Shown piece by piece: positions 45,000-52,806 of a stretch of 64,000 bases of DNA. Under the pieces are notes generated by a model. It saw nothing but the letters and a program-made list of their open reading frames with translations. It was not told where the DNA came from and did no database searches. Both the position numbers and the translations under genes were made by a program. Source of the stretch: Allobosea sp. WAO. GTDB taxonomy: Bacteria > Pseudomonadota > Alphaproteobacteria > Rhizobiales > Beijerinckiaceae. The DNA lies in the NCBI RefSeq assembly GCF_001509835.1, contig NZ_JXTJ01000010.1, positions 124,001 through 188,000 of the forward strand, read 5' to 3'. Each line of letters opens with the position of its first letter. The stretch's first letter is position 1.

Positions 45000-45352
45000 A
45001 AACCCTTGGCGGTACGCGAGCTGAGTGCGAGTTTCTCGACCAGTTCGTCAGTGATGGGCTTGCTCAGGGAAAACGTAACTCCGGTCTTGGTCGCCCTTAG
45101 CTTCAAGGCGGCGATCTCGTCGGCATGGGCGGCAATTGCGCCCGGGTCGACATAGAGGCCACATTGTTTGCTGAAGGCGGCATAGCCGGCGATGATCGTC
45201 TCCTCAATCTGGAAGCCTGGCATGTCGTATTTCATGATTTCCTTGGCGTCCGGCAGCGCCTGCGACAGCTGTGCACGCAGTCGATCCAACATGGCGCGAA
45301 ACGGTTCCGGGGCTGTGGCAATGTAGGCATCATGGTCGTCGATCTTCGTCAT
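44996..45352 (-). CDS. DUF1801 (YdhG-like) domain protein
   Basis: A 118-residue protein of the DUF1801/YdhG family. The family pattern includes YIATAPEPFRAMLDRLRAQLSQALPDAKEIMKYDMPGF, where the E-x-I-K/x-Y-xMP element is characteristic. The later FSKQCGLYVDPG and FSLSKPITDELVEKL segments complete the fold. One relative, B. subtilis YdhG/Fra, is an iron chaperone; here no iron role is shown, although an iron-permease-family gene is adjacent. Start ATG 45352. Confidence 0.8.
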   Translation of the reverse strand: MTKIDDHDAYIATAPEPFRAMLDRLRAQLSQALPDAKEIMKYDMPGFQIEETIIAGYAAFSKQCGLYVDPGAIAAHADEIAALKLRATKTGVTFSLSKPITDELVEKLALSSRTAKGF

Positions 45353-45468
45353 GCTGACACCGTGCCTGTCTGCATGCCCATAAGCAACGAATGGGCGCGA
45401 AAACTCCCAATGCGCGCGATCGAGATCTGTCCGCGACGGCCAGCCCCGTCGCCGAGAAGCAGGAATCG

Positions 45469-46068
45469 CTAGCCCGCCAGCACGAAATCGAAGCGGCCGA
45501 GCTGGCCGCCCTCGGCCGGGCGCAACTTCATCAGCAGCCTTGAATCGAACAGGCCGTCGCGGCGATTGCCGGGCTCGTCGGGGAAATAGAGCTGTGTCGT
45601 CAGCACCGGGCCCTGCGCGCCGCCGCGCAGCTTGACGTGGAGATGGCGGGTGCGGCCAGGATAGAGCCCGGGGGCGCGGGTGATGAACTGGTAGCGGCCC
45701 TGCGCGTCGGCGAAGAGATGGCCGCGGAAGCGGAAGCCACGATTATCGTACTGGCCGGACGGGTCGGCCTGCCAGAAATCGAGCAGCGCACCGGGGATCG
45801 GGCGGCATTGGCGTGTCAGCACGAAGCCGCTGAGGACGAGCAGCTCACCGGCCCCATCCTCGCGCAAATCTGAGCGCTGCGGCGACGACGGCGTGAAGTA
45901 AGGTCCTTCGGTCTGGCGCGGCGTCGCGGCGGCCTGCGCATCGCAAGCTGGTGTCGCCGGGAGCTCGGCGCCCTGCGCCAGGGCCTCCTCCGGCAGACCG
46001 AGGCTGGCGAAGCCGGCGGCCGACAGGCTCGTAATGATGAGGTCGCGGCGGCTCGGTGCATCGGTCAT
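45469..46068 (-). CDS. Tat-exported intradiol ring-cleavage dioxygenase-like protein
   Basis: A 199-residue protein of the intradiol (catechol/protocatechuate) dioxygenase fold. A Tat signal is at residues 6-32 (SRRDLIITSLSAAGFASLGL). The domain starts with RQTEGPYFTPSSPQR. The iron ligands are recognisable: Tyr in SGQYDNRGF, Tyr in APGLYPGRT and the His pair in RHLHVKL. Export and short length separate it from cytosolic catechol 1,2-dioxygenases; secreted relatives are of uncertain substrate. No beta-ketoadipate genes are near. Start ATG 46068. Confidence 0.83.
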   Translation of the reverse strand: MTDAPSRRDLIITSLSAAGFASLGLPEEALAQGAELPATPACDAQAAATPRQTEGPYFTPSSPQRSDLREDGAGELLVLSGFVLTRQCRPIPGALLDFWQADPSGQYDNRGFRFRGHLFADAQGRYQFITRAPGLYPGRTRHLHVKLRGGAQGPVLTTQLYFPDEPGNRRDGLFDSRLLMKLRPAEGGQLGRFDFVLAG

Positions 46069-46317
46069 GGCTGGCTCTTCCCTCGCTCTCGTCAGCTTCG
46101 CTCTTGCGCCCATTCTTGCAATGCGGCTTCCGGCGGATTTCGGGCAGGAGGCCCAGGCTCGCCGAACCGTGATGCGTGGCACCGACAAGCTCCTGTCCAC
46201 CACGCGGGTCGGGTCCCGGACGCGGGCGCTGGCGGCGGCTGCGGTTTTTCGGCACAGTCGCGCCAAGGGGAATCGGCCGGCAAGGCGTCCCGTTCGAGAC
46301 AAGATCAAGGGGACGAC

Positions 46318-47991
46318 ATGCCGACCGATATCGAGATCGCCCGCGCGGCGAAGCTGCAGCCGATCGGTGCGATCGCCGCCAAGGCCGGCATTCCCGATGC
46401 GGCGCTGCAGCCCTATGGCAAGTACATCGCCAAGGTCGATACCAGCGCCATCGGCGACTTCGCCTCGCGGCCGGACGGCAAGCTGATCCTCGTCACCGCG
46501 ATCAGCCCGACGCCGGCGGGCGAGGGCAAGACCACGACGACGGTCGGCCTTGGAGACGGGCTGTCGCGGCTCGGCAAGCGCACCATGATCGCGCTGCGCG
46601 AGCCCTCGCTCGGCCCCTGCTTCGGCCAGAAGGGCGGCGCGGCCGGCGGCGGCCATGCCCAGGTCGTGCCGATGGAGCAGATCAACCTGCACTTCACCGG
46701 CGACTTCCACGCCATCACCAGCGCGCACAACCTGCTCGCGGCGATGCTCGACAACCATGTCTACTGGAGCAACGAGCTCGGCTTCGATGCCCGCCACGTC
46801 GCCTGGCGGCGCGTCATGGACATGAACGACCGGGCGCTGCGCAGCCTCGTCACCTCGCTCGGCGGTGCGACCAACGGCTTCCCGCGCGAGGACGGCTTCG
46901 ACATCACCGTCGCCTCCGAGGTGATGGCGATCTTCTGCCTCGCCACCGATCTCGCCGATCTCGAGGCACGGCTCGGGCGCATCGTCGTCGGCCGTCGGCG
47001 CGACAAGAGCCCGATCACCGCCGCAGACCTCAAGGCGCCAGGCGCGATGACCGTGCTGCTCAAGGACGCGCTGATGCCGAACCTGGTACAGACGCTGGAA
47101 GGCACGCCGGCCTTCGTCCATGGCGGCCCCTTCGCCAACATCGCCCATGGCTGCAACTCGGTGATCGCGACCCGCGCCGCCCTCAAGCTCGCCGACTATG
47201 TCGTGACCGAGGCTGGCTTCGGCGCCGATCTCGGGGCCGAGAAGTTCTTCGATATCAAGTGCCGCAAGGCCGGGCTGAAGCCCGACGTCGCCGTGGTGGT
47301 CGCGACCGTCAGGGCGCTGAAGATGCATGGCGGCGTCGCACGCGACGCGCTCTCGGCCGAGAATCTGCCGGCGCTGGAGGCGGGCCTTTCGAACCTGGCG
47401 CGCCATGTCGAGAACCTCCGCAAATTCGGCGTGCCGCCGATCGTCGCGATCAACCATTTCATCAGCGACACGCCGGCCGAGCATGCGCTGATCCAGAATT
47501 TCTGCCGTAATCATCTCGGCGTCGAGGCGGTGATCTGCCGGCACTGGGCGCAAGGTGGCGCCGGCACGGAAGAGCTCGCGGCCAAGGTCTCTGCGCTGGT
47601 CGAGAGCGGCGAGGCCGATTTCGCGCCGCTCTATCCCGACGCGCTGCCGCTGCGCGAGAAGCTGGAGAAGGTGGCGCGCGAGATCTACGGCGCCGCCGGC
47701 ATCTCGGCCGATGCCAGGGTGAGCGCGCGCTTCGCCGAGCTCGAAGCCGCGGGCCATGGCGACCTGCCGATCTGCGTGGCGAAGACCCAGTATTCCTTCT
47801 CCGCCGACCCGACGCTGCGCGGCGCGCCATCCGGCCATATCGTGCCGGTGCGCGAGCTCAGGCTGGCGGCGGGTGCGGGCTTCGTGGTGGCGATCTGCGG
47901 GGACATCATGACCATGCCGGGGCTGCCGCGGCAGCCGGCGGCCGAGCGCATCCATATCGACGCGAGCGGGCAGATCGAGGGGCTGTTCTAG
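46318..47991 (+). CDS. fhs: Formate--tetrahydrofolate ligase
   Basis: A 557-residue ATP-dependent enzyme making 10-formyl-THF from formate. The P-loop-like motif TPAGEGKTTTTVGLGDGL lies near residues 65-82. Family regions include LREPSLGPCFGQKGGAAGGGHAQV, the formate/THF segment DFHAITSAHNLLAAMLDNH, and a C-terminal MTMPGLPRQPAAERIHID. It can feed formate, including that released by FghA 2 kb upstream, into folate one-carbon metabolism. The ATG at 46318 has AAGGGGA upstream. Standard length, no defects. Confidence 0.95.
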   Translation: MPTDIEIARAAKLQPIGAIAAKAGIPDAALQPYGKYIAKVDTSAIGDFASRPDGKLILVTAISPTPAGEGKTTTTVGLGDGLSRLGKRTMIALREPSLGPCFGQKGGAAGGGHAQVVPMEQINLHFTGDFHAITSAHNLLAAMLDNHVYWSNELGFDARHVAWRRVMDMNDRALRSLVTSLGGATNGFPREDGFDITVASEVMAIFCLATDLADLEARLGRIVVGRRRDKSPITAADLKAPGAMTVLLKDALMPNLVQTLEGTPAFVHGGPFANIAHGCNSVIATRAALKLADYVVTEAGFGADLGAEKFFDIKCRKAGLKPDVAVVVATVRALKMHGGVARDALSAENLPALEAGLSNLARHVENLRKFGVPPIVAINHFISDTPAEHALIQNFCRNHLGVEAVICRHWAQGGAGTEELAAKVSALVESGEADFAPLYPDALPLREKLEKVAREIYGAAGISADARVSARFAELEAAGHGDLPICVAKTQYSFSADPTLRGAPSGHIVPVRELRLAAGAGFVVAICGDIMTMPGLPRQPAAERIHIDASGQIEGLF

Positions 47992-48019
47992 GCTGCTCGG
48001 GCTTGCTTCCAGTGCCGCT

Positions 48020-48038
48020 GCGTAAACAAAGCGTAAAC
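48020..48038 (+). repeat. Tandem GCGTAAAC repeats with an 11-base period
   Basis: GCGTAAAC at 48020-48027 and 48031-48038, separated by AAA, followed by TATATCG. The spacing of one helical turn suggests a tandem regulator site in the promoter of the downstream cyclase. No matching known consensus comes to mind. Confidence 0.4.
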
Positions 48039-48103
48039 TATATCGCCCCATCATCTTCCTTGCCTTCCCATCTCTGGGAGGCAAGGCCGGAGGTGGATAC
48101 CCT

Positions 48104-49840
48104 ATGCGTGTGCTTGATGCCTGGCGCAGCTGCGGCCTGCAGGCCCGCGTGCTCGTGCTGGTACTGGCCACGCTGATCGGGATCGCGGTGCCGGCCTCCG
48201 GCATCTTCCTCTGGATCGTCAACGGCACGGTGGTGAAGCTCGGCACGCTTTTCGCCGAGAAGCAGATCCTGTTCGATCGCTATCGCGGTCTCGAAGCATT
48301 GATGCGCGAGGTCTCATTGGCCGAGACGGTGGCGCGCGCGCCGGTCATCGTCGAATGGGCGCAGGACGAGCACGATCCGGAGAAGGCCAAGCGCGGCCTC
48401 GCCGAGCTCGAGCACTACCGGCTTTCCTTTACCGACCGCAGCTATTTCGTCGTGCTCGACCGGACCGGGAACTACTACTTCAACGATCGGGACAATAATT
48501 ACCAGAACGCCCGGCTTCGTTACACGGTCGCGCCCAACGACCCCAAGGATGCCTGGTACTTCAAGACGCGCGCGCTGGGGCAGGGCTGCCACCTCAACGT
48601 CAACCGCGACGAGGCGCTCGGCGTCACCAAGGTCTGGATCAACTGCATCATCCAGAAAGACGGCAAGGTGCTGGGCCTGATCGGCACCGGCGTCGACCTC
48701 ACCCAGTTCATCAAGGAGGTCGTCGAGTTCCCGCAGACCGGCGTGCAGAGCATGTTCGTCGACCTGCAGGGAGCGGTGCAGGCGCATCGCGACCCGCGGG
48801 TCGTCGACTTCCACAGCCTCACCAAGGACATCTCGGCGAAAAAGACGATCTTCAACCTGCTCGACCGCGAGGAGGATCGCAAGGCGCTGGCCGGGATGAT
48901 GAAGCAGGTCTCGCAAGGCGACACGCTCGTGCTCTCGCGCTTCATGCAGATGGACGGGCGCGAGGTGCTTGTCGGCGTCGGCTTTCTCGATCGGCTCGGC
49001 TGGTTCAACGTTACGGTGATGGATGTCGATGCGATCATCGACCGCAAGCTGTTCATGCCGCTTGCGGCCTTGATCGCTGCGATCCTGCTGGCCGCCGCGA
49101 CGCTGATGACCCTTTTGTTCAAGCGCAAGGTGCTCGACCGGCTCGCCTGGGTCGAGCAGGGGCTGGCGCGCCTGCGCGGCGGCGATTTCAAGGTGACGGC
49201 GCGTGAGGAGGGTCATGACGAGATCGCCCGCCTGGCGCATGCCTTCAACGAAATGGCGCAGGCAGTCGGCGACAATACCGGGCGGCTCGAGGCGATGGTG
49301 CGCGAGCGCACCGAGCAGCTGGAGCGCCTGGCGCAATACGACCCGCTGACCTCGATTCTGAACCGGCGCGGCTTCGACCACGCCTTCGCGCGCGAGCAGA
49401 ACCGGGCGCGGCGCGAGGGCAAGCCATGCGGCCTGCTGATCGTCGATCTCGACCGCTTCAAGCGCGTCAACGACGAGCACGGCCATCAGGGCGGCGACGA
49501 AGTGCTGGTCGCCTGCGTGCAGCGAATGTCTTCGGTGCTGCGCAACTACGATGCCTGCGCCCGCTGGGGCGGCGACGAGTTCATCCTTTTAATCAGCGGC
49601 TGCGATGCGCCGGCTCTGTCGGCGATCGCAGCCAAGCTCGGGGCGAACCTGCGCGAGGCGCCGGTCATCATCGCAGGGGGCGGGACGGTCGCGGTGACCG
49701 CCAGCATCGGCGCGGTGCTGGTCGGCGAGGACGAGAGTCTTTCCGACGCGACCGCGCGGGCGGATGCGGCGCTCTACGAGGCCAAGCGCAATGGTCGCGA
49801 CGGTTTCGTACTGCACAAGTCGCCGCTGCGGGCCGCGTAG
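48104..49840 (+). CDS. Cache-HAMP-GGDEF diguanylate cyclase
   Basis: A 578-residue membrane cyclase that makes c-di-GMP. A membrane helix at residues 17-42 and a second near 308-332 flank an extracytoplasmic dCache-type sensor (YYFNDRDNNYQNARLRYTV and GLIGTGVDLTQFI). HAMP follows (about 335-390), then the GGDEF domain with active site RWGGDEFILL. The RNYD five residues upstream of GGDEF is the RxxD inhibitory site, so feedback inhibition is expected. The ATG at 48104 has GGAGG about 12 bases away. The cache ligand is unknown. Confidence 0.9.
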   Translation: MRVLDAWRSCGLQARVLVLVLATLIGIAVPASGIFLWIVNGTVVKLGTLFAEKQILFDRYRGLEALMREVSLAETVARAPVIVEWAQDEHDPEKAKRGLAELEHYRLSFTDRSYFVVLDRTGNYYFNDRDNNYQNARLRYTVAPNDPKDAWYFKTRALGQGCHLNVNRDEALGVTKVWINCIIQKDGKVLGLIGTGVDLTQFIKEVVEFPQTGVQSMFVDLQGAVQAHRDPRVVDFHSLTKDISAKKTIFNLLDREEDRKALAGMMKQVSQGDTLVLSRFMQMDGREVLVGVGFLDRLGWFNVTVMDVDAIIDRKLFMPLAALIAAILLAAATLMTLLFKRKVLDRLAWVEQGLARLRGGDFKVTAREEGHDEIARLAHAFNEMAQAVGDNTGRLEAMVRERTEQLERLAQYDPLTSILNRRGFDHAFAREQNRARREGKPCGLLIVDLDRFKRVNDEHGHQGGDEVLVACVQRMSSVLRNYDACARWGGDEFILLISGCDAPALSAIAAKLGANLREAPVIIAGGGTVAVTASIGAVLVGEDESLSDATARADAALYEAKRNGRDGFVLHKSPLRAA

Positions 49841-49864
49841 AGGCTGCTTTACGCCTCGGCCCCC

Positions 49865-50902
49865 TCAGTCGAAGGCGAGCTGCACCTTCATCGCCTTCGA
49901 CTTGTCGGCGGCGAGGTCGAAGGCTTCGACAGCGCGCGCGATCGGGATCGAGGCGGTGAGCAGCGGCGAGAGGTCGATCCGGCCCGAACCGATCAGCGCG
50001 ACCGCCCAGTCGAATTCCTCATGGAAGCGGAAGGAGCCGCGCAGGTCGAACTCCTTGGCGACGACGACGTTCATCGGCAGGGTGAAATTGCCGCCGACCC
50101 CGATCTGGACGATGACCCCGCCGGGGCGGACGGCGTCGAAGGCGCCGGTCAGCGCATGCTGGTTGCCGGAGGCCTCGAACATCACGTCGAAGCTGCCCTT
50201 GTCGGCGCCGTAATCGGCCTTGAGCCGATCCGGCTCGGCCATGACGTTGATCGCGGTGGTGGCGCCCATCTTGAGCGCGATCGGGAGCGGTCCGTCGACC
50301 ACGTCGGTGACGACGATCTCGCTGGCGCCGGCGGCGCGGGCGGCGACGACGGTGAGGACGCCGATCGGCCCCGAGCCCGTGATCAGCACGCGCTTGCCGA
50401 GCAGCGGGCCGGCGCGCTTGGCTGCATGCAGGCAGACGGCGAGCGGTTCGGCGAAGGCCGCCTGCGCCGCGCCGATATGGGCGGGAAGCTTCACCGCCTG
50501 GCGCTCCTCGATGACAAGCTCCTCGCGGAAGCCGCCCTGGACATGGGGGAAGCGCATGGCGCTGCCATAAAACAGCATGTCCAGGCAGTGCTGCTGCTGG
50601 CCGGTCTGGCAATAGCGGCAGCGCCCGCAGGAGCGGCTCGGATTGACGGCGACGAGATCGCCGGGCGCGACACGCGAGACCTCGGCACCGACCGCCTCGA
50701 CTATGCCGGCGATCTCATGGCCGAGGATCATCGGCTCGCGCACCCGGATCGTGCCGAAGCCGCCATGGAGGTAGTAGTGCAAATCCGAACCGCAGATGCC
50801 GCCGGCCTTGACGCGAACGCGGACGTCGAGCGGGCCGAGTTCGGGAGTGACGGTCTCCTCGACACGGAGATCCTTCTCGGCATGGATGACGACGGCGCGC
50901 AT
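49865..50902 (-). CDS. idnD: L-idonate 5-dehydrogenase (zinc medium-chain dehydrogenase)
   Basis: A 345-residue zinc-dependent dehydrogenase, best matched to IdnD, which oxidises L-idonate to 5-ketogluconate. Catalytic zinc residues are in GGICGSDLHYYLHGG and LGHEIAGIV, structural zinc in CGRCRYCQTGQQQHC, and the Rossmann motif is ITGSGPIGVLTVVAA. The ATG at 50902, with AGGGAG upstream, begins the conserved MRAVVIHAEKDLRVE. It is divergent from a gluconate 5-dehydrogenase-like SDR, the expected partner for 5-ketogluconate. Sorbitol- or other polyol-type activity is an alternative. Confidence 0.85.
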   Translation of the reverse strand: MRAVVIHAEKDLRVEETVTPELGPLDVRVRVKAGGICGSDLHYYLHGGFGTIRVREPMILGHEIAGIVEAVGAEVSRVAPGDLVAVNPSRSCGRCRYCQTGQQQHCLDMLFYGSAMRFPHVQGGFREELVIEERQAVKLPAHIGAAQAAFAEPLAVCLHAAKRAGPLLGKRVLITGSGPIGVLTVVAARAAGASEIVVTDVVDGPLPIALKMGATTAINVMAEPDRLKADYGADKGSFDVMFEASGNQHALTGAFDAVRPGGVIVQIGVGGNFTLPMNVVVAKEFDLRGSFRFHEEFDWAVALIGSGRIDLSPLLTASIPIARAVEAFDLAADKSKAMKVQLAFD

Positions 50903-50954
50903 GGAAACTCTCCCTTGGGGACCAGCGGCTATGCGGACCCGGCGATTGTCTAAT

Positions 50955-50966
50955 CGTTTTAAAACG
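50955..50966. promoter_or_regulatory. LacI/GntR-type palindrome between idnD and idnO
   Basis: CGTTTTAAAACG is a perfect 12-bp dyad in a wider AATCGTTTTAAAACGCTT. It is placed 53 and 50 bases from the two divergent starts. Such dyads with central symmetry are typical LacI-family operators. No LacI gene is in the window. Confidence 0.55.
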
Positions 50967-51015
50967 CTTACCCAAGCCGGGACGAGGTGCCAAGCCACGA
51001 GACCGGGAGGATAGG

Positions 51016-51783
51016 ATGTCGCTCAATCTGTTCAAGCTCGATGGGCGTATCGCCCTCGTCACCGGCTCCGGCCAAGGCATCGGCCTCGCCATGGCGGAAG
51101 GCCTCGCAGCCGCCGGGGCGCATGTCGTCCTGAACGGACGCGACAAGACGAAGCTCGAAGCGGCACGCGATGCGATCGCTGGCGCCGGGCACAAGGTCTC
51201 GATCGCCCCATTCGACGTCACCGACCAGAAGGCGGTCGAGGCCGGGGTCGCCGCGGTCGAGGCTGAGATCGGGCCGATCGACATCCTGATCAACAATGCC
51301 GGCACGCAGAAGCGCGGCGCCTTCGTCGACTTCCCGGCTGAGGACTGGCATTTCCTCGTCGCCACCAATCTACATTCGGTGTTCTACGTCACCCAGGCGG
51401 TGGCGAAGCGCATGGCGCCGCGCAATCGCGGCAAGATCGTCAGCATCGGCTCGGTGATGAGCAAGCTCGGCCGGCCGACCATCGTGCCCTATACCGCGAC
51501 CAAGGGCGCGGTCGCGCTGATGACGCAGGGGCTCGCCGCCGAGCTCGGCAAGCACAACATCCAGGTCAACGCGATCGGCCCCGGCTACATCGTCACCGAG
51601 CTCAACAAGGCGCTGATCGCCGATGAGACCTTCTCCAACTGGGTCAAGAGCCGCACGCCGGTCGGGCGCTGGGGCGAGACCAAGGAGCTGATCGGCGCGG
51701 CGATTTTCCTGTCCTCGGAAGCCTCGGATTATGTCAGCGGCCATCTGCTGATGGTCGATGGCGGCCTGACCAGCGTGGTCTGA
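51016..51783 (+). CDS. idnO: Gluconate 5-dehydrogenase-like SDR
   Basis: A 255-residue classical short-chain dehydrogenase. The cofactor motif is ALVTGSGQGIGLAMAEGLA, NAG is in ILINNAGTQKRGAF, the catalytic Ser lies in SIGSVMSKLGRPT, and YTATKGA supplies Tyr-x-x-x-Lys. The sequence style matches IdnO (5-ketogluconate reductase). Its divergent pairing with idnD supports idonate to 5-ketogluconate to gluconate conversion. Strong GGGAGGA ribosome site before ATG 51016. A shared LacI-type palindrome lies in the divergent promoter. Confidence 0.85.
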   Translation: MSLNLFKLDGRIALVTGSGQGIGLAMAEGLAAAGAHVVLNGRDKTKLEAARDAIAGAGHKVSIAPFDVTDQKAVEAGVAAVEAEIGPIDILINNAGTQKRGAFVDFPAEDWHFLVATNLHSVFYVTQAVAKRMAPRNRGKIVSIGSVMSKLGRPTIVPYTATKGAVALMTQGLAAELGKHNIQVNAIGPGYIVTELNKALIADETFSNWVKSRTPVGRWGETKELIGAAIFLSSEASDYVSGHLLMVDGGLTSVV

Positions 51784-51801
51784 GCCGGCGCAGCAGCGCC
51801 G

Positions 51802-52542
51802 TCAGCGCCTCGCGGCCACGTAGGGCACGAGCTCGGTCAGCGCCGAAATGGTGAGATCGGCGGGATCGCCGAGCTGCTCGGGCTGCATGCGCAGCGCCTT
51901 GAACATAGCGGCGGGGCCGATCGCGCCGCCCGCCAGTTCGGCGCGCAGCGCGGCGGGCGTGATCCGCTCGATACGGGCGACGGTGAGGCCATAGGCCTTG
52001 GCGCCGGCAATATCGAAGCCGTTGGAGGAGACGAACAGGATCTCCTCGCGGGAAAGACCGAGCCTGTCCTCGACGAGCCGGTAGCCGCGCGGATCGGGCT
52101 TGTAGGCCCTGATCTCGTCGACGCTGATCACCGTCTCCAGCAGGCCGTCGATCCCCGCCTGCTTGGTGAGGTTCGCCAGCATGGACGGGCTGCCATTGGA
52201 GAAGATGGCGAGCCGTGTCGGCGCGAGGCCTTTCAGCGCCTCGAGCGCTTCCGGATAGAGGGCGAGAGCGTCATAGGCGGCGGCGATACGGGCGAGGAGC
52301 TCGGGCGTCGCTTCGAGCCCGAGCGTCCGCAGCGTGAAGTCGAGCGAGGCCCGGGTGACGCTCCAGAAGTCCTCGTAGCGGCCCATCAGCGAACGCAGCC
52401 AAGTGTATTCGAGCTGCTTCAGCCGCCAGATCTGGGTGATTGCGTCGCCATGGCCGGGAAAGGCCGCCTCGGTCAGTCCTGCGACGGACTGTACGTCGAA
52501 GAGCGTGCCATAGGCATCGAAGACGACGGCCTTGATCGGCAT
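51802..52542 (-). CDS. Type II haloacid dehalogenase
   Basis: A 246-residue HAD enzyme of the (S)-2-haloacid dehalogenase type. The nucleophile Asp is in VVFDAYGTLFDV. Then LRSLMGRYEDFW, FSNGSPSML (motif II), AYKPDPRGYRL (motif III Lys) and FVSSNGFDIAGAKAYGL (motif IV Asp, with the dehalogenase-specific S-S-N). It would replace halogen by hydroxyl in 2-haloalkanoates; many genomic copies have unclear natural substrates. It lies alone between the gluconate dehydrogenase and gpmI. Start ATG 52542. Confidence 0.87.
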   Translation of the reverse strand: MPIKAVVFDAYGTLFDVQSVAGLTEAAFPGHGDAITQIWRLKQLEYTWLRSLMGRYEDFWSVTRASLDFTLRTLGLEATPELLARIAAAYDALALYPEALEALKGLAPTRLAIFSNGSPSMLANLTKQAGIDGLLETVISVDEIRAYKPDPRGYRLVEDRLGLSREEILFVSSNGFDIAGAKAYGLTVARIERITPAALRAELAGGAIGPAAMFKALRMQPEQLGDPADLTISALTELVPYVAARR

Positions 52543-52592
52543 TGCGCGTTTCCTCTTCCTTATCTCCGGGAGCCCGACACGTCTCCCGCTCC

Positions 52593-52713
52593 AGCCCTCA
52601 TCCTGAGGAGCCGTTCCGTCAGGAACGGCGTCTCGAAGGACGTTCCAGGAGGCTCTCGCGCCAGCTGGAGCATCCTTCGAGACGCGCCTGCGGCGCTCCT
52701 CAGGATGAGGGCT
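52593..52713. repeat. Palindromic repeat, CCCTCATCCTGAGGAGC family, copy 1
   Basis: A 121-base element with complementary ends (AGCCCTCATCCTGAGGAG and its complement) and inner arms GTCTCGAAGGA / TCCTTCGAGAC. It lies between the divergent HAD and gpmI genes. A second copy in the opposite orientation is at 63559-63677. Confidence 0.85.
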
Positions 52714-52806
52714 GAGATGTCATTCGCGCCACCTTAGCGCTCGCCTTGGCCGCGCGGAGCGTGATATCCGCACAAGCACCTTTTCGCAGATGCACAGGTT
52801 GCCAAG

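Noticed and set aside
48058..48086. Terminator after fhs
   Set aside because: The CCTTGCC...GGCAAGG hairpin has no T run and sits right before the ribosome site of the cyclase gene, so it is more likely part of that leader.
45469..48246. A 925-codon open frame antisense to fhs
   Set aside because: Only its last 200 codons (the dioxygenase) are a recognisable protein. The rest is the complement of fhs and upstream DNA, a common artefact in GC-rich coding sequence.
52450..52737. Coding frame across the repeat before gpmI (and a similar one at 63518-63733)
   Set aside because: These translations come from the palindromic repeat itself and recur with it; they are not independent genes.
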